The notes below the pieces were generated by a model. The model was given only the letters and a program-made list of their open reading frames with translations, ran no database searches and was not told where the DNA came from. 64,000 bases of DNA. Source: Dallia pectoralis. Its lineage: Eukaryota; Chordata; Actinopteri; Esociformes; Umbridae. Location of the stretch: NCBI GenBank assembly GCA_029465975.1, contig CM055747.1:5607069-5671068 (forward strand), written 5' to 3'. Made by a program: the position numbers and the translations under genes. Shown here piece after piece: positions 11,951-23,300 of the stretch (position 1 is its first letter; every line of letters starts with the position of its first letter).

Positions 11951-14900
11951 CCACTAGGGATGAGGATCGAGACCCGGTTCTATTCAGGAACATATTTCTC
12001 AAAACCCGAAATTCAATAAGGTCCGAGCTTATCGATACTGCTGGGTCGTTCACTACTAAAGCGAGAGATAAGGAGGAAGCAAAATGGCATTTAGGGGGGA
12101 AACACAACATCAATGATAAAGTACCTGAACTTTTTATTCATCAGTTAAAAGAGAAATGCAGTACCTTCGACTATGTTTGAGTGGAAACGCTGCCTACTCC
12201 AGCTCCCAACTAATAACGTTAACAATAGCCAGCTTGTTTCACTCCAATAAAGTAAACAAACGCTACTCATTCGGTTAACGCTGCCTGCTTTAACTGCTCC
12301 TGTTTTCCAGTGTCCGAATTGACAAACGAGGAGCGAAGACGTCTGACTTCTCTAAATATAGAATAACAGGAAACGGATAACGACCTGTAAAATGGCTATC
12401 CGTTATTATGTTAAATATCATATAACGGTGGCCAGGGGGTACATGGATCCAGGACACTGATCCTCTGCCACACAAGGTATGCAGCTTTGTAACATTTGTC
12501 ATCGTTGACAATAAATTAACTTCAGGGCTTTACAGTGCCCTGTAGTGCAGCATGCTGTTAACACTGTTAGGGAAGAGCTGAAGATTTGTATATTTTTTGT
12601 TGTTGTGTAAAGCATAACAGTTATTATTATTTATTTATGTATATTATTATTTATTTTTGTTGTTGGAAAAACTATGCACATTGTGTGGACATTTTGCTGC
12701 TGACATATAATTTCGCTGTCGTCATAGTGTTCATAGTACGAGGTAAGACTTTATTTGAGTCTCGTCTGTTCACCAAATAATAGGAAAGTATCGATAGCGA
12801 TATCGATTATTATAATAAAAACAATAACCAAAAACTGTTGCTGATTGCACACAACAATCTGTACAAATGTTTTACCAACCTCCATTCCCACGAAATGTCT
12901 TGAGCTTGTTGGCTACAAAAGGCTATCTCTACCTAGAAAAGGGCGCAGGGCATGGTTACATATGGAAGGCTACTCTAAAAAATGGCAATTACTTTTTTAA
13001 TCTACGACTCGAAGAGCATGCATGCTCTAAAATATATTGGACGTATATATCATTTTGCACATGTCGACAAGCCACGGGACCACACTGGTGTAGTCAGGGC
13101 CAACCTTTCAGTAAATATCCTGCCTATAAATTTGCCAAACAAGGAACCCCTGGGAAATCGGTGGTTCCCATGGCAACAGAGGATGGAGACGAAAAGTCGC
13201 GCGAGATCCACAGGAAACACTCACTGATCCTGGCTGTTGCCGAAATTGAATAATTACGAGAAGGCGCGTACGTGTGAAGGAGATGGAATATTAAAATTGT
13301 GTCTGTCTAGACAACAAGGATATATTATGTTGTCGTACCGGCAATCTGCCATAAGAGTAGCACGTGATAAATAATTCCTAAATCAGTCTGATGTAGACCA
13401 AGCATACAGATGTTACTAAAGGCATCAGTATCTCGGCCCAGTTTGCCATCTAAAATACTATTATCGTGTAAAACAGGGGAATCACATTTTAGAATAAGCA
13501 TGGTGTTGCAAAAAATAAATAAATTCATTACATTATACTCTACTTTATCCAACTAATATTGAAAAATCACAATAATTATTTAAAAAATGAACATGAATAA
13601 GTAAATGTTTTAATCTAGTGTCTGTTAAAAGTCTCGAAGCCAAGGAGCTCTAGCTGCCATAATAGAACATTAAATATTTATACAGACTCGTTTTGAGTTA
13701 GCCAACAGTCATTTTTCTGAAAAGGGAGACCGTTCCTGTCTGCCTGTCTTTACTGTTTCACTTTCTCAACCCAAATGTAGACACATCTCAAAGCATGAAA
13801 TATTGCATTTTCTTTAGTTAAACGTTTCACACAAGTGTCAGTTTATAACTTGTTTAGATTAACAAAATAAGAATCCCTACCTTCCACGCTACGTTTACAG
13901 CGAAATGTTCTCAGTGTCCATCCCTGTTTCTTTTACAAGGGAGTACCCCAGCACATGAGTCAGTAGCACACAGTGACCGAAATACCCCTCATCCAATAGC
14001 AGAAGAGGAATCCCCGGAATCAACCAATAGAAGCGCTACTATGAATTTTCAGACACCCCTCAATGAAAACGGTGACTGACGGTTGATGGAAATGGGACAT
14101 GAACGGCAACGTAACAATAACTATTTGGGAGGAAACTAAATGTAGAATACGCCTGTGAGACAGTACTAATCAGTTGTTTTGCTGTTGATTTATCATATGC
14201 ATATTATTTGGGTTATACGTCGACCGGAAGGCTCCTAAGTGAATTCTACGCCACACCTTAGACCAGAAGACTTCATATCCCAGAACTCCATCGGTTGATT
14301 TCCACGGGGTTCTCTTTATATAGGTCAATGGGCTGGGGGATCCTTCCAGCTTACGTACCCTTATACACGTCATTATCCCCGAAAATCTAGTGGGAAAATG
14401 CATTACTTGTTATTTTTACTTGATGAATTGTATAATATCTTCAAATAATTGCTGTTTGCTCAGTTGGTTTATAAGGACACGGTGACAATTCTCTGTGTTA
14501 ATTGCTTCAATTACCTCTACAAACGTAAACATGCTATTGACAATATAGAATACCTAAAGAAAGACAACAATTCCATCCAATATACTTCCCTAAAACACAC
14601 TAACCGACTTAAATGGTAATAACGGCTTGAAAAATGAGGTATAACACAACACACAACATTAACTGCACACATTTCAATTGCTTGACTGTTATAATGTTAT
14701 ATGTTATGTAATAAATGGCTTAGTGTTAGCTAATGGACTTTCTTTCCCCATGTGCAATCTTATGTTAGCTGATTACTACACAAAGACAGTTATATCTGAA
14801 TACAAAGAGATATATTGCGTTTTCTTAGAAGCCTAGCAATCAAAACGTATGATTGCTAGTTATAAGGTACTACCCCCATCAAATCATGTGTAATTAACTT

Positions 14901-15959
14901 GCAGGCTCTAATCAGACTTCTCCACGAGCCAATGTGTTCAATGTCACACCAGCACAATGATTCAAATCAGGCTATTTATTTGCTGGCCACAGTGGTAATT
15001 GGACTTCGTAATTAGCTGTAATCAGACTGGAGACTGATCAATGTAGTAAGACCTGTAGAAATGTTTGCTAACTAGCATTAACGTTGGTATCAGTCTAAGT
15101 TGATGTACTTAAGGGTTCTACAACACACCACATGTGGTACAGAAAACACTATCAATTATAAAAATTAGAAACTACAAAGACAAAAAGCAAAATCATATTA
15201 TGTCTTAACATAGGTTATCTATTCTATATTCTTGCTAGGTAACTTGGTGATCAGAGTTGGCTCCGGGTTATATTTGGAGGATTTGATGCTACCACACACA
15301 GAATTTGGTGATAACGTTCACCTAAAGTGTAGTTCCTTAAGCTAGCAATATTAGCGGCTAATTAGCATTGCATGGTTTAAGAAGAAGACAGCTTGCTAGC
15401 TTGACAATCTTGCAAACATTATATATTCCAAAAAAAAACAAATACATTTTTTCACTGTTGATCACAAGTTACAATAAAATGTAACTTTACTGACTACAGC
15501 GCTGTAAACATTTATTTGCCTTATTCCTCTGCTATTGCATATATATGTCACACTGAATGGTGTCAGATCTTGATACAGAATGGTCAATGGTCAGGCCACA
15601 AAACATAAATAAACAAATGAAAATCCTTGGCAGGAAAACCTTGGTTTTTGGAAGTAGTCAATTTTAGAAAACATTTCCGCAACACCGTTCATAATGGAAT
15701 TAGCAGCTGTTGTATGCTTACAAATGGGTCTTTTAAATAGATGTTGTTTGTAAGAAGTAATATTACAGTCATTTGGCTGTATACTCACCGGCCCCCCTTT
15801 CTTGTTCTTAGTCCAACAGAGGAGCAGGAATACGGAAGAGCAATACATCATTGTCTAATGGTTTTCCATGTTTACTGTTAGGACCCAAAATATATGAAGG
15901 CTTAGGTGTTAGCTTTAGGGTACAACTTACAACTGGGGGAAGAGTTAGGGGTTTGGGTT
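11951..15959. other. Non-coding stretch, no gene seen
   Basis: AT-rich DNA without a supported exon. A stretch beginning agggatgaggatcgagaccc near 11956 resembles the end of some fish hAT elements, but I found no matching right end. A short AT-rich tract lies at 12590-12660. Confidence 0.4.
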
Positions 15960-16033
15960 AAGGCATGATGTTTCCCCAGAAAAATGGTGCACACGTAAGG
16001 CATGATGTTTCCCCAGAAAAATGGTGCACACGT
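15960..16033. repeat. 37-bp perfect tandem duplication
   Basis: A 37-bp unit starting aaggcatgatgtttcccc is present twice, at 15960-15996 and 15997-16033, without a mismatch that I can see. It abuts a Tc1-like fragment. Confidence 0.9.
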
Positions 16034-16175
16034 AGACTGGTGCACAAAACAGGACTCATTGGACCAGACAACCTTTTTCCGCTGCTCTTAAATCCAGATC
16101 TGATGCTCGCATTGTAAATTATTTCGATGATGGACAGTGGTCACCATGGGCACTCTGACTGATCAGTCATTATGG
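16034..16175 (-). mobile_element. Tc1-like transposon fragment
   Basis: Blocks such as aaaacaggactcattggacc, agacaacctttttccgctgc and ggacagtggtcaccatgggc resemble the antisense of a fish Tc1-like transposase. A member of what looks like the same family, with terminal repeats, lies at 38620-39120. Only a small internal piece survives here. Confidence 0.5.
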
Positions 16176-16499
16176 GTTATTGTGATCATTTATTACAGGC
16201 ATAAATTATATACATTTATCAATTCTATAACGTCACAAAATGTTGAGAGAGTTGATGGTTCTGAATATATTCTGAAGGCTCCGTATGAGCATGCATGCAA
16301 GAGTGTAAACCAGGCAGGCGTGCTACAATGGTGGGGGTTCCGGCACTTTCCATGTGACAGGTTCGGGTGATTAAACTAACATCAGTATTGCGGTCCAGTG
16401 AACTTTGACCCCGGAGAGCCTAACCTCTGACTCCAGTCCCGAATTCCCTCTTTCTGCTTTTCGTCAAATCAAACCCTGCCTGAGACGACTCGTGAGTAT

Positions 16500-16840
16500 A
16501 TGTCCTAAACAGCACCCTATTGTTCATGTAGTTCACTACTTATGACATAAGCCCTATAGGTGGGTTGTGGAGGTCTGGTCAAACCTCTATGGGTCCACTG
16601 AAGAAGGAATGGGGTAGATCTGAGATGCAGTCTGTGACGCAGAGCAGGCCTACTCTGTCCCCAGCCGTGGAGAACTAGCAGATATACAGATCAAAGACAC
16701 GACAACAGTGATAACGTGTACATGCTGAATGCCACCATGTGTAGTGGACTACTACGGTCCCTTATTTTTTATAGTGGACTAGTTTAGTTAAGTCGTCCAC
16801 TATATAGGGAACAGGTTACCAATTGCCATTTAGACTTTTG
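16500..16840. repeat. Two diverged copies of the dispersed 'accctatt...agtgcac' repeat
   Basis: Near 16500 the sequence reads tcctaaacagcaccctattg and then gtagttcactacttatgac. Near 16740-16830 it reads gtagtggactactacggtc and ccactatatagggaacagg. Both resemble the dispersed repeat at 1905 but are strongly diverged. Limits are approximate. Confidence 0.4.
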
Positions 16841-16917
16841 GGATTTTTGTCACTAAGTCTTTGATCGGGTTATCAACCAGAAAAGGTCAAGATAATCAGA
16901 TTTTCCCAAAATAGGAT

Positions 16918-17781
16918 TTTATTTCAACAGCTGTAGTATACAGTATACAAAAAAGTAGAAAAAATAGAAATATATAAATATATTGTGCGCATGTATATAC
17001 AACTGTACACTATAAGTTATAAATGTAAATAAAATGGGAAAATATTCTAAATAAATAAACAATATTCAGAACAAAAAAAACGTGTTTGTAAACAGAATAA
17101 ACTATCCCAATATGGGATTTTGAATACAGTTATACAATGGAAAAAAGACAATAATTTACACCAGAGCACAACAGTGTACATCAATGTTTACAGCTTAGTT
17201 AACATTACTTGTTGTAGTTTCTGCAATGCTTTTAAGTCTTAGATTGAGAGAGCTTTTGCAAAAAAAGCACTAATATAAGTTACAAGTTGAAAAACAGGCT
17301 ACAAAATTCACATTTGACTTCTCAGATGCTATGGTTATAAGAATATTCATCGACAATGTGTACGACATCACAATCTTTTCGGTGTACACGGCATGCTGTG
17401 CACTTCACATGTGACATTAATTGTGTTTCCTGTCAAACATTCCACGACTTTGACTGACAGTGTTTATAACATTCATGATATGAAACTGTTAGTATTGGCA
17501 GCAATTATTATACAATTTCCTACAGACGCCTCTGCAATGCCAAAGGCCATCTGTTAACTCTATGCTGAAGGACGAATCTTCAGTCCGCATCACAAAGAGA
17601 GATTTTTACACTATGATTGTTTAATCTAGAACTAAACTTGTGTCTAGATTCTGGACCAAAAAAGATACTGTAAACAGATTTGCCGTTCGAGGGTTGACTG
17701 GTACATTGTCGATTGGCGGGGAATGAGAGCAGTGATCAATGAAGTATAGTCCCATTTATTCCATGAGTGCTCCTTAAAACT
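16918..17781 (-). other. ripply1: Probable ripply1 3' untranslated region
   Basis: The stretch follows the ripply1 stop codon (17782-17784) on the minus strand, is AT-rich and has no coding signal. On the minus strand an AATAAA lies at 16918-16923. A second AATAAA at 17755-17760 lies only about 20 bases after the stop and is less likely to be the main site. Which signal is used is an inference. Confidence 0.45.
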
Positions 17782-19776
17782 CTAGTTGCAGCTACTGAAG
17801 TGGGACTTGGGTTTTAGGCACTCCTCTTCATCACTGGCAACCTCTTCCTCCGACTCACTGTCATCATCCTCACTGTCTGACTCATCGTAGAAGCTGATGG
17901 TGGCCTGGACAGGGAAGTTCCTCAGGAGAGCCTCTCCGTCGCTGTACAAGTAGTCAAACGACTTGGACTTGGGCCAGAACAGTCTTTGGGGGAAAGGATG
18001 AAGAAATATGAATACATGTATCCATTGGAGCTGGCAAAAGGCTGAAAAAACAAGCTATTTGACTCGTCAGAACCCACTGATATGTCAATAACGTATATAG
18101 TCAGAATTTGGCTATAATATATGATCTATGTTGACAAATTACAGTGTTCTGGACGAGGAGGTGTGTAGCTTACTGGGGCAAGATACTGACCTGACAGGGT
18201 GCTGGAAAGACTGGGACTTTCCACTGAATGGAGCAACACCTGGAGCTGCAGGACTGGACTCTGTAGGTCTGGAGTAAGGCTGTAAATATATGCAGAGAGA
18301 CAAAGAGAATTAGGCATTAATCCACCACACTGACCTGTCCAACCACAAATACACAAATGCCCTCCTACCACCATGACCCAGTGTGCTGCTTGGTCTGGAG
18401 TTAAACCAGCAACAATCACACTGAACCTTATTGGAAACTGTACTAGAGTGCCAAAACCATTGGGAAAGACTAGGTGTTTTGCTGAGCGTGTAGTGCCCGT
18501 GGGAACCGATCTCAGCCTGTCTCCCAAGATGACAACTCTAGCTGAGGTGTTCATTTTAGTGTTTCTCTGGCGAACAGCAGGAAAGTGCTAGGTAAATAGG
18601 CTGCGTGTAATAGGCGCTACTTTTTGGCTGTCACCTAAAGTGTTGGTTGTGATGTGAGGTGGGCTGTGGGTCTGGGCCCAGCTGAGGAGAGGAGAGCCAG
18701 AGGGCCTCATAAATGGAATTCCCTATATAGCACATCAGACACCCCCTGAATCCTCCGCTCATTGGACAGGAAAAGAGCTAAACCCTCACACCTTCTGCTC
18801 TGCCACACTGCTTCAAGTGATAACATCGCCCTATATCCCCCAACAAGGCAGGCTCTGGACATCTCCCACATAATATATGAATGTAAACTATAGCCCTGGT
18901 GCAGTATATCACTTTTTCTCAATTTTGTGTCATTGTACAGGAACTTCTATATTATTAGCCTTATTTCAAGTTTGGCCCTTGAGCTGTTCTGGTCAGTTAA
19001 TATTCTGTATTATGTCATATTTAGGTTTTTGTTGAACCCAGGAAGGGCTGCTTTAGCAATAACTAACAGTGATTCTACAAAAATACTACAAATGCTCAAT
19101 TTAATTCCAGGCTTATACTGCTTTTCCGGATTTAATTTTTTCTGTAAAACTGGTGACCTACATTAGTTGGGCTAATTGCATTTATTCCGAAAGAGGCGGT
19201 GGCCCTAAATGTGGACATAAAACAACAAAAACTCACAACCGTTTCATTAATGCAAAAAAAAAAACTTACACATGACTGCCTGCTCCTCTCGCATCGTCTC
19301 GGTACAGACTTCCGGGTGGAAAGCCATGGTCTCCATAGCGACGTATAACTGTAAAGAGAGCAGGATGGTTTCTGTCAATCAAACAGCTCATTAACATGCT
19401 GGAATGTGAAAGAAAAACGTGCTTTGATGGATGAAATGTCTCGGCAGGAGGACTAGAAATGCAGTCTAACCTACGTGCGTACGGTATCCTACATACGTTA
19501 TACAACACACTCGTATCCGCATCATGAATTCAGGTCAAAGGAAATATTTAATTTCAAACTATTAATAATACCAATGATAAAGTCCGAGCTAACAGATCCA
19601 AATCAGTTAGGCCGTGACACTTGGATATTATACAAATTAAATAAGGTCGCATCACATTGTCTAAAGCGCTGTGTTCAGTGATATATATATATCTACTATA
19701 TATCTTAGTTATCTTCTTAATGTTGCATTTACCTGTCGTTAGTCTGCGGGCGAGTGATCAGACATGCGGTGCTCAT
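17782..19776 (-). CDS. ripply1: Ripply1 transcriptional co-repressor, complete, four coding exons
   Basis: Nuclear adaptor that recruits Groucho/TLE co-repressors to T-box proteins during somite segmentation (family knowledge). Minus-strand coding exons are 19733-19776, 19270-19348, 18191-18279 and 17782-17983. They join in phase (44+79+89+202 bases) into 137 residues. The WRPW Groucho-binding tetrapeptide is at residues 20-23, entirely in exon 2. The Ripply homology region starts at HPVRLFWPKSKSFDYLYSDG (about 68-87) and includes NFPVQATISFY, with the FPVQ core at 94-97; this region mediates T-box binding. The tail is very acidic (DESDSEDDDSESEEE) and ends HFSSCN. Donors are gtaaat, gtaagt and gtcagt. 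The last acceptor is AAAG rather than CAG. RIPPLY1 rather than RIPPLY2 is favoured by its neighbour cldn2, as in human Xq22.3. The start at 19776 (MSTACLITRP) is the first ATG of an exon whose upstream region is lost in an assembly gap. Confidence 0.93.
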
Positions 19777-19867
19777 TTCTGTAAATGTTGTATCCGCTAT
19801 AGGCGATGGAATAACGCTACTCCCTCTCGGATTGACGCAGAGATATCTGTGCTTGGCTTGCTCCGAA

Positions 19868-20367
19868 NNNNNNNNNNNNNNNNNNNNNNNNNNNNNNNNN
19901 NNNNNNNNNNNNNNNNNNNNNNNNNNNNNNNNNNNNNNNNNNNNNNNNNNNNNNNNNNNNNNNNNNNNNNNNNNNNNNNNNNNNNNNNNNNNNNNNNNNN
20001 NNNNNNNNNNNNNNNNNNNNNNNNNNNNNNNNNNNNNNNNNNNNNNNNNNNNNNNNNNNNNNNNNNNNNNNNNNNNNNNNNNNNNNNNNNNNNNNNNNNN
20101 NNNNNNNNNNNNNNNNNNNNNNNNNNNNNNNNNNNNNNNNNNNNNNNNNNNNNNNNNNNNNNNNNNNNNNNNNNNNNNNNNNNNNNNNNNNNNNNNNNNN
20201 NNNNNNNNNNNNNNNNNNNNNNNNNNNNNNNNNNNNNNNNNNNNNNNNNNNNNNNNNNNNNNNNNNNNNNNNNNNNNNNNNNNNNNNNNNNNNNNNNNNN
20301 NNNNNNNNNNNNNNNNNNNNNNNNNNNNNNNNNNNNNNNNNNNNNNNNNNNNNNNNNNNNNNNNNNN
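19868..20367. other. Assembly gap of 500 N
   Basis: Exactly 500 N, which suggests a placeholder of fixed size rather than a measured gap. It begins 91 bases upstream of the ripply1 start codon, so the core promoter and part of the 5' leader of ripply1 are probably missing. Confidence 0.98.
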
Positions 20368-23300
20368 GCTACTCGATTCTGTGTTGTTGCTGTATGGGGT
20401 GACTAGACCTTGATTTGTTCAGTAAGAAGCGACAACATTCCATTGCATGTTGGAATTCCACCTTTTTCAACATGAAACAAGTCTGTGCAGGACCATGCCA
20501 TTTCAAACGTCCATTGGCTTGAGCCATATCCCTTGAAGATCACAGGGTCGAGCAAACGCAATTGCAGCCTCACAGGGTTGGGACTTTACATTTCTAGAGT
20601 CATATTATTCCCCATATTTAGCAAACGAACTGAAATGAGTCTCATTGCGCTTTTACAACATATATTTATTCCATAGGGAATTTTAAGATCCACTTCACAA
20701 AATGTTTGGGTTTCGTGTGGTTTGTCCTGGCAATATTTACACAGTTATCAGCCCAAACAAAACATAGTCTTGGACTAAAATATTCTAACATTTCTTATGG
20801 GAAAGAATAATGGTTTTACAATTTCAGTCTAATTGTCTCCCATAACGCAGTTTGATAACATTTAGTAAAATAAAGATAATCTGCTTAAAATCGGATACAA
20901 AAACACACAAATAAACACAAATTCTGTTACAAATTGTTTAGAAGCAGGATTCAGGCTATATTTGTGTTTTTTCCTATTTAAAAGAAAAAACTAATTTAAT
21001 GTTTTCATGTGGGCTATGTTTGATGATTTAAGCGTGTGTCCCTCAAATTTGCCTAAAAAAAGCACCATGTATTGTGACACTCACAGGCTGTGGATGCTGA
21101 TTTTAATTATTGATTAATTATTTTTTAAAGTAGAAGATTAGCAATAGTGTCCAAATGTGTTATTATTAACCTATATGATGCGCGCACGCGTTACGGCCCA
21201 GCCCCCCAGGTGTGAGAAACCTCACCACTGCTCCTTTTAATGAACTTCTAATTGCAACGTGATGTACTCCGCTGCTGCTGTTGTTTTTAGAAAAGCAAAG
21301 CTGTAGCTTATAGCAGCTTGACGTCCCGTAGAGACCGCAAACTATAGCGCAAACGGCACAAATGGACGGGGACATGCGGAGTTACCATTAAGCTGTACGC
21401 AGAACGTACACTCGCAATCAGTGTGATCAATACATTTCAAAAGGACCTAATGTATTCGGATTGCTGAATATCACACACATATTGGACTAATTTAATGAAA
21501 TGCATTTGCTAGTATTTTGAATTTCCTTTAAGAAAATAATATAAATGTGAATGCTCGTGAAATTATATGATTTTGAACTGGTTGTGTTTATTTCAGATAG
21601 CCTATGAAAATTGCCCACAATAGCCTAACCACAGCATGTTCTGTAGGCTGTGCTATGCCTATAATTTGTAATTTATTTTCTGTTTCATTTAATATTTGCC
21701 AAAGATGATATTGAACAACAACAGCCTAACTAAATTGCAAATTGTAGGCTGTTCTGTATTTTTTATTTCAACTCTATTCAAAGAAAATTCCATAAATATT
21801 ATGTAGGTCCTACAAAATATCGCTATACAAATGCCGATTTATTATTGTACATCATTCTGAAAATATTTAGGATATATTTTGCATATTTCTATTTTAAGAG
21901 GATTATAATGTGTTCTAGATGTATTAAATGAGGTTAGCAGCCGTGTTGTCTCAGTTCAACCTTTTGAACATAGCAGGTATTGACAAAAGCTGTCCAGATC
22001 TCGAGATCCAAATGTGTAAACTCTTAAATATTAATTGACAGCAACAAGGAATAGCACGGCATGTTTACCTTGCTCATCTGTTTGTATGTGTGTCCCACTG
22101 TTTTCACATTTGCTGATAGATAGTAGATGACACTGAAAGCCCCTCCCTTCATGACAAAAGCCTATCCCCCCTCGTGGTGTGGAATGCCATTAGTCGGTGA
22201 TCAACTGCTCTCTAAGCTTGGGTACATATTTTTCTTTTACAATGTCAATCTGCACCCATTGCTAAGAGAAAACTAAAATAAAAAACGAAATTGCCAAAAT
22301 AATTTTGTTGGGGATAAAATGTGGAACTACTCTAAGCTTAGGGTACTTGAATTATCCCCTTGATCACTTCTGTGACACACACCGAGGCTCAGCTTTGAAC
22401 ACAACCTCACCACTTTTGTCCACACAGATCACCCAATAGGAATCTGGGTTACTGCCTTGATCAAGGACAAACTTATACATCTATTTTATTCACTTTATTC
22501 AGCTTTGCGATGGAATCTAGCTGCCTTTAGCTTCCTGGCCCAGCGCTCCAAACTGCTCATGCAGTGGTCAGATGTTTTTATATACAGTCAATGGACCCTG
22601 GCATTCAGTGAAAGGGGGTCGTTTGAGCCCAACGTGTAAAGCAATAGAACCTTGCATGTTGACCCATGCTTCTCACTCCCAGGCCTTATTTGAAGGAGGT
22701 GGTAGCGTGTCATGTTTCTCTGCCTTTCTATTGATACATTTCAACTTTTAACCAATTTGTTAGCCCATATTGGTGATATCCATTTTTAATCTGCTGCATC
22801 GCAGCAAGTTCATCGCTCAACTAGAAAGTTTAAACCGAAAACCCAACGCGTTAGAGGGAACACATGAGCAGGTCTGCCTTATCTAACAGTCAACCAACCT
22901 GCCACAAGGAGATGCTAGCGTGCCTCGAGGGAAGGAAACCATGTTCAGTAACTACCCGCACAAACCCAAACAGTGTTGGCCAAATGCATCGCCCTCTCAC
23001 TGGTTCTAATTAATTAAGATAACGTGCTTAATTGGCCTGAGCAGTTATACTTAACATGGACACAATTCTGGTGAAAGTAATACATAGAAATAATTAACAA
23101 ATGTGATTACTCCCTCGATGACTCTGTATTTTTTCATCCACTTCGGTAGAATCGGTCTCACCCTCAGAATTAACACTCCACCCGTCTTAGGGTTCCCACA
23201 TCGGCACATCAGCACATTGGCACTAGACAAACCTCTCAACTGTTACCTACATGGTTTAAGACACACAAACACGCCCAAGAACGCTCTGTCCCCGGTGAAT

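Noticed and set aside
11956..12800. Possible hAT element starting agggatgaggatcgagaccc
   Set aside because: No matching right-hand inverted repeat or target-site duplication was found.
19306..19335. A short frame starting ATGGCTTTCCACCCGG (MAFHPEV...) as ripply1 exon 1
   Set aside because: The same bases read in another frame give LWRPW, the Groucho-binding motif, in phase with the flanking exons; the ATG frame does not join to the next exon.
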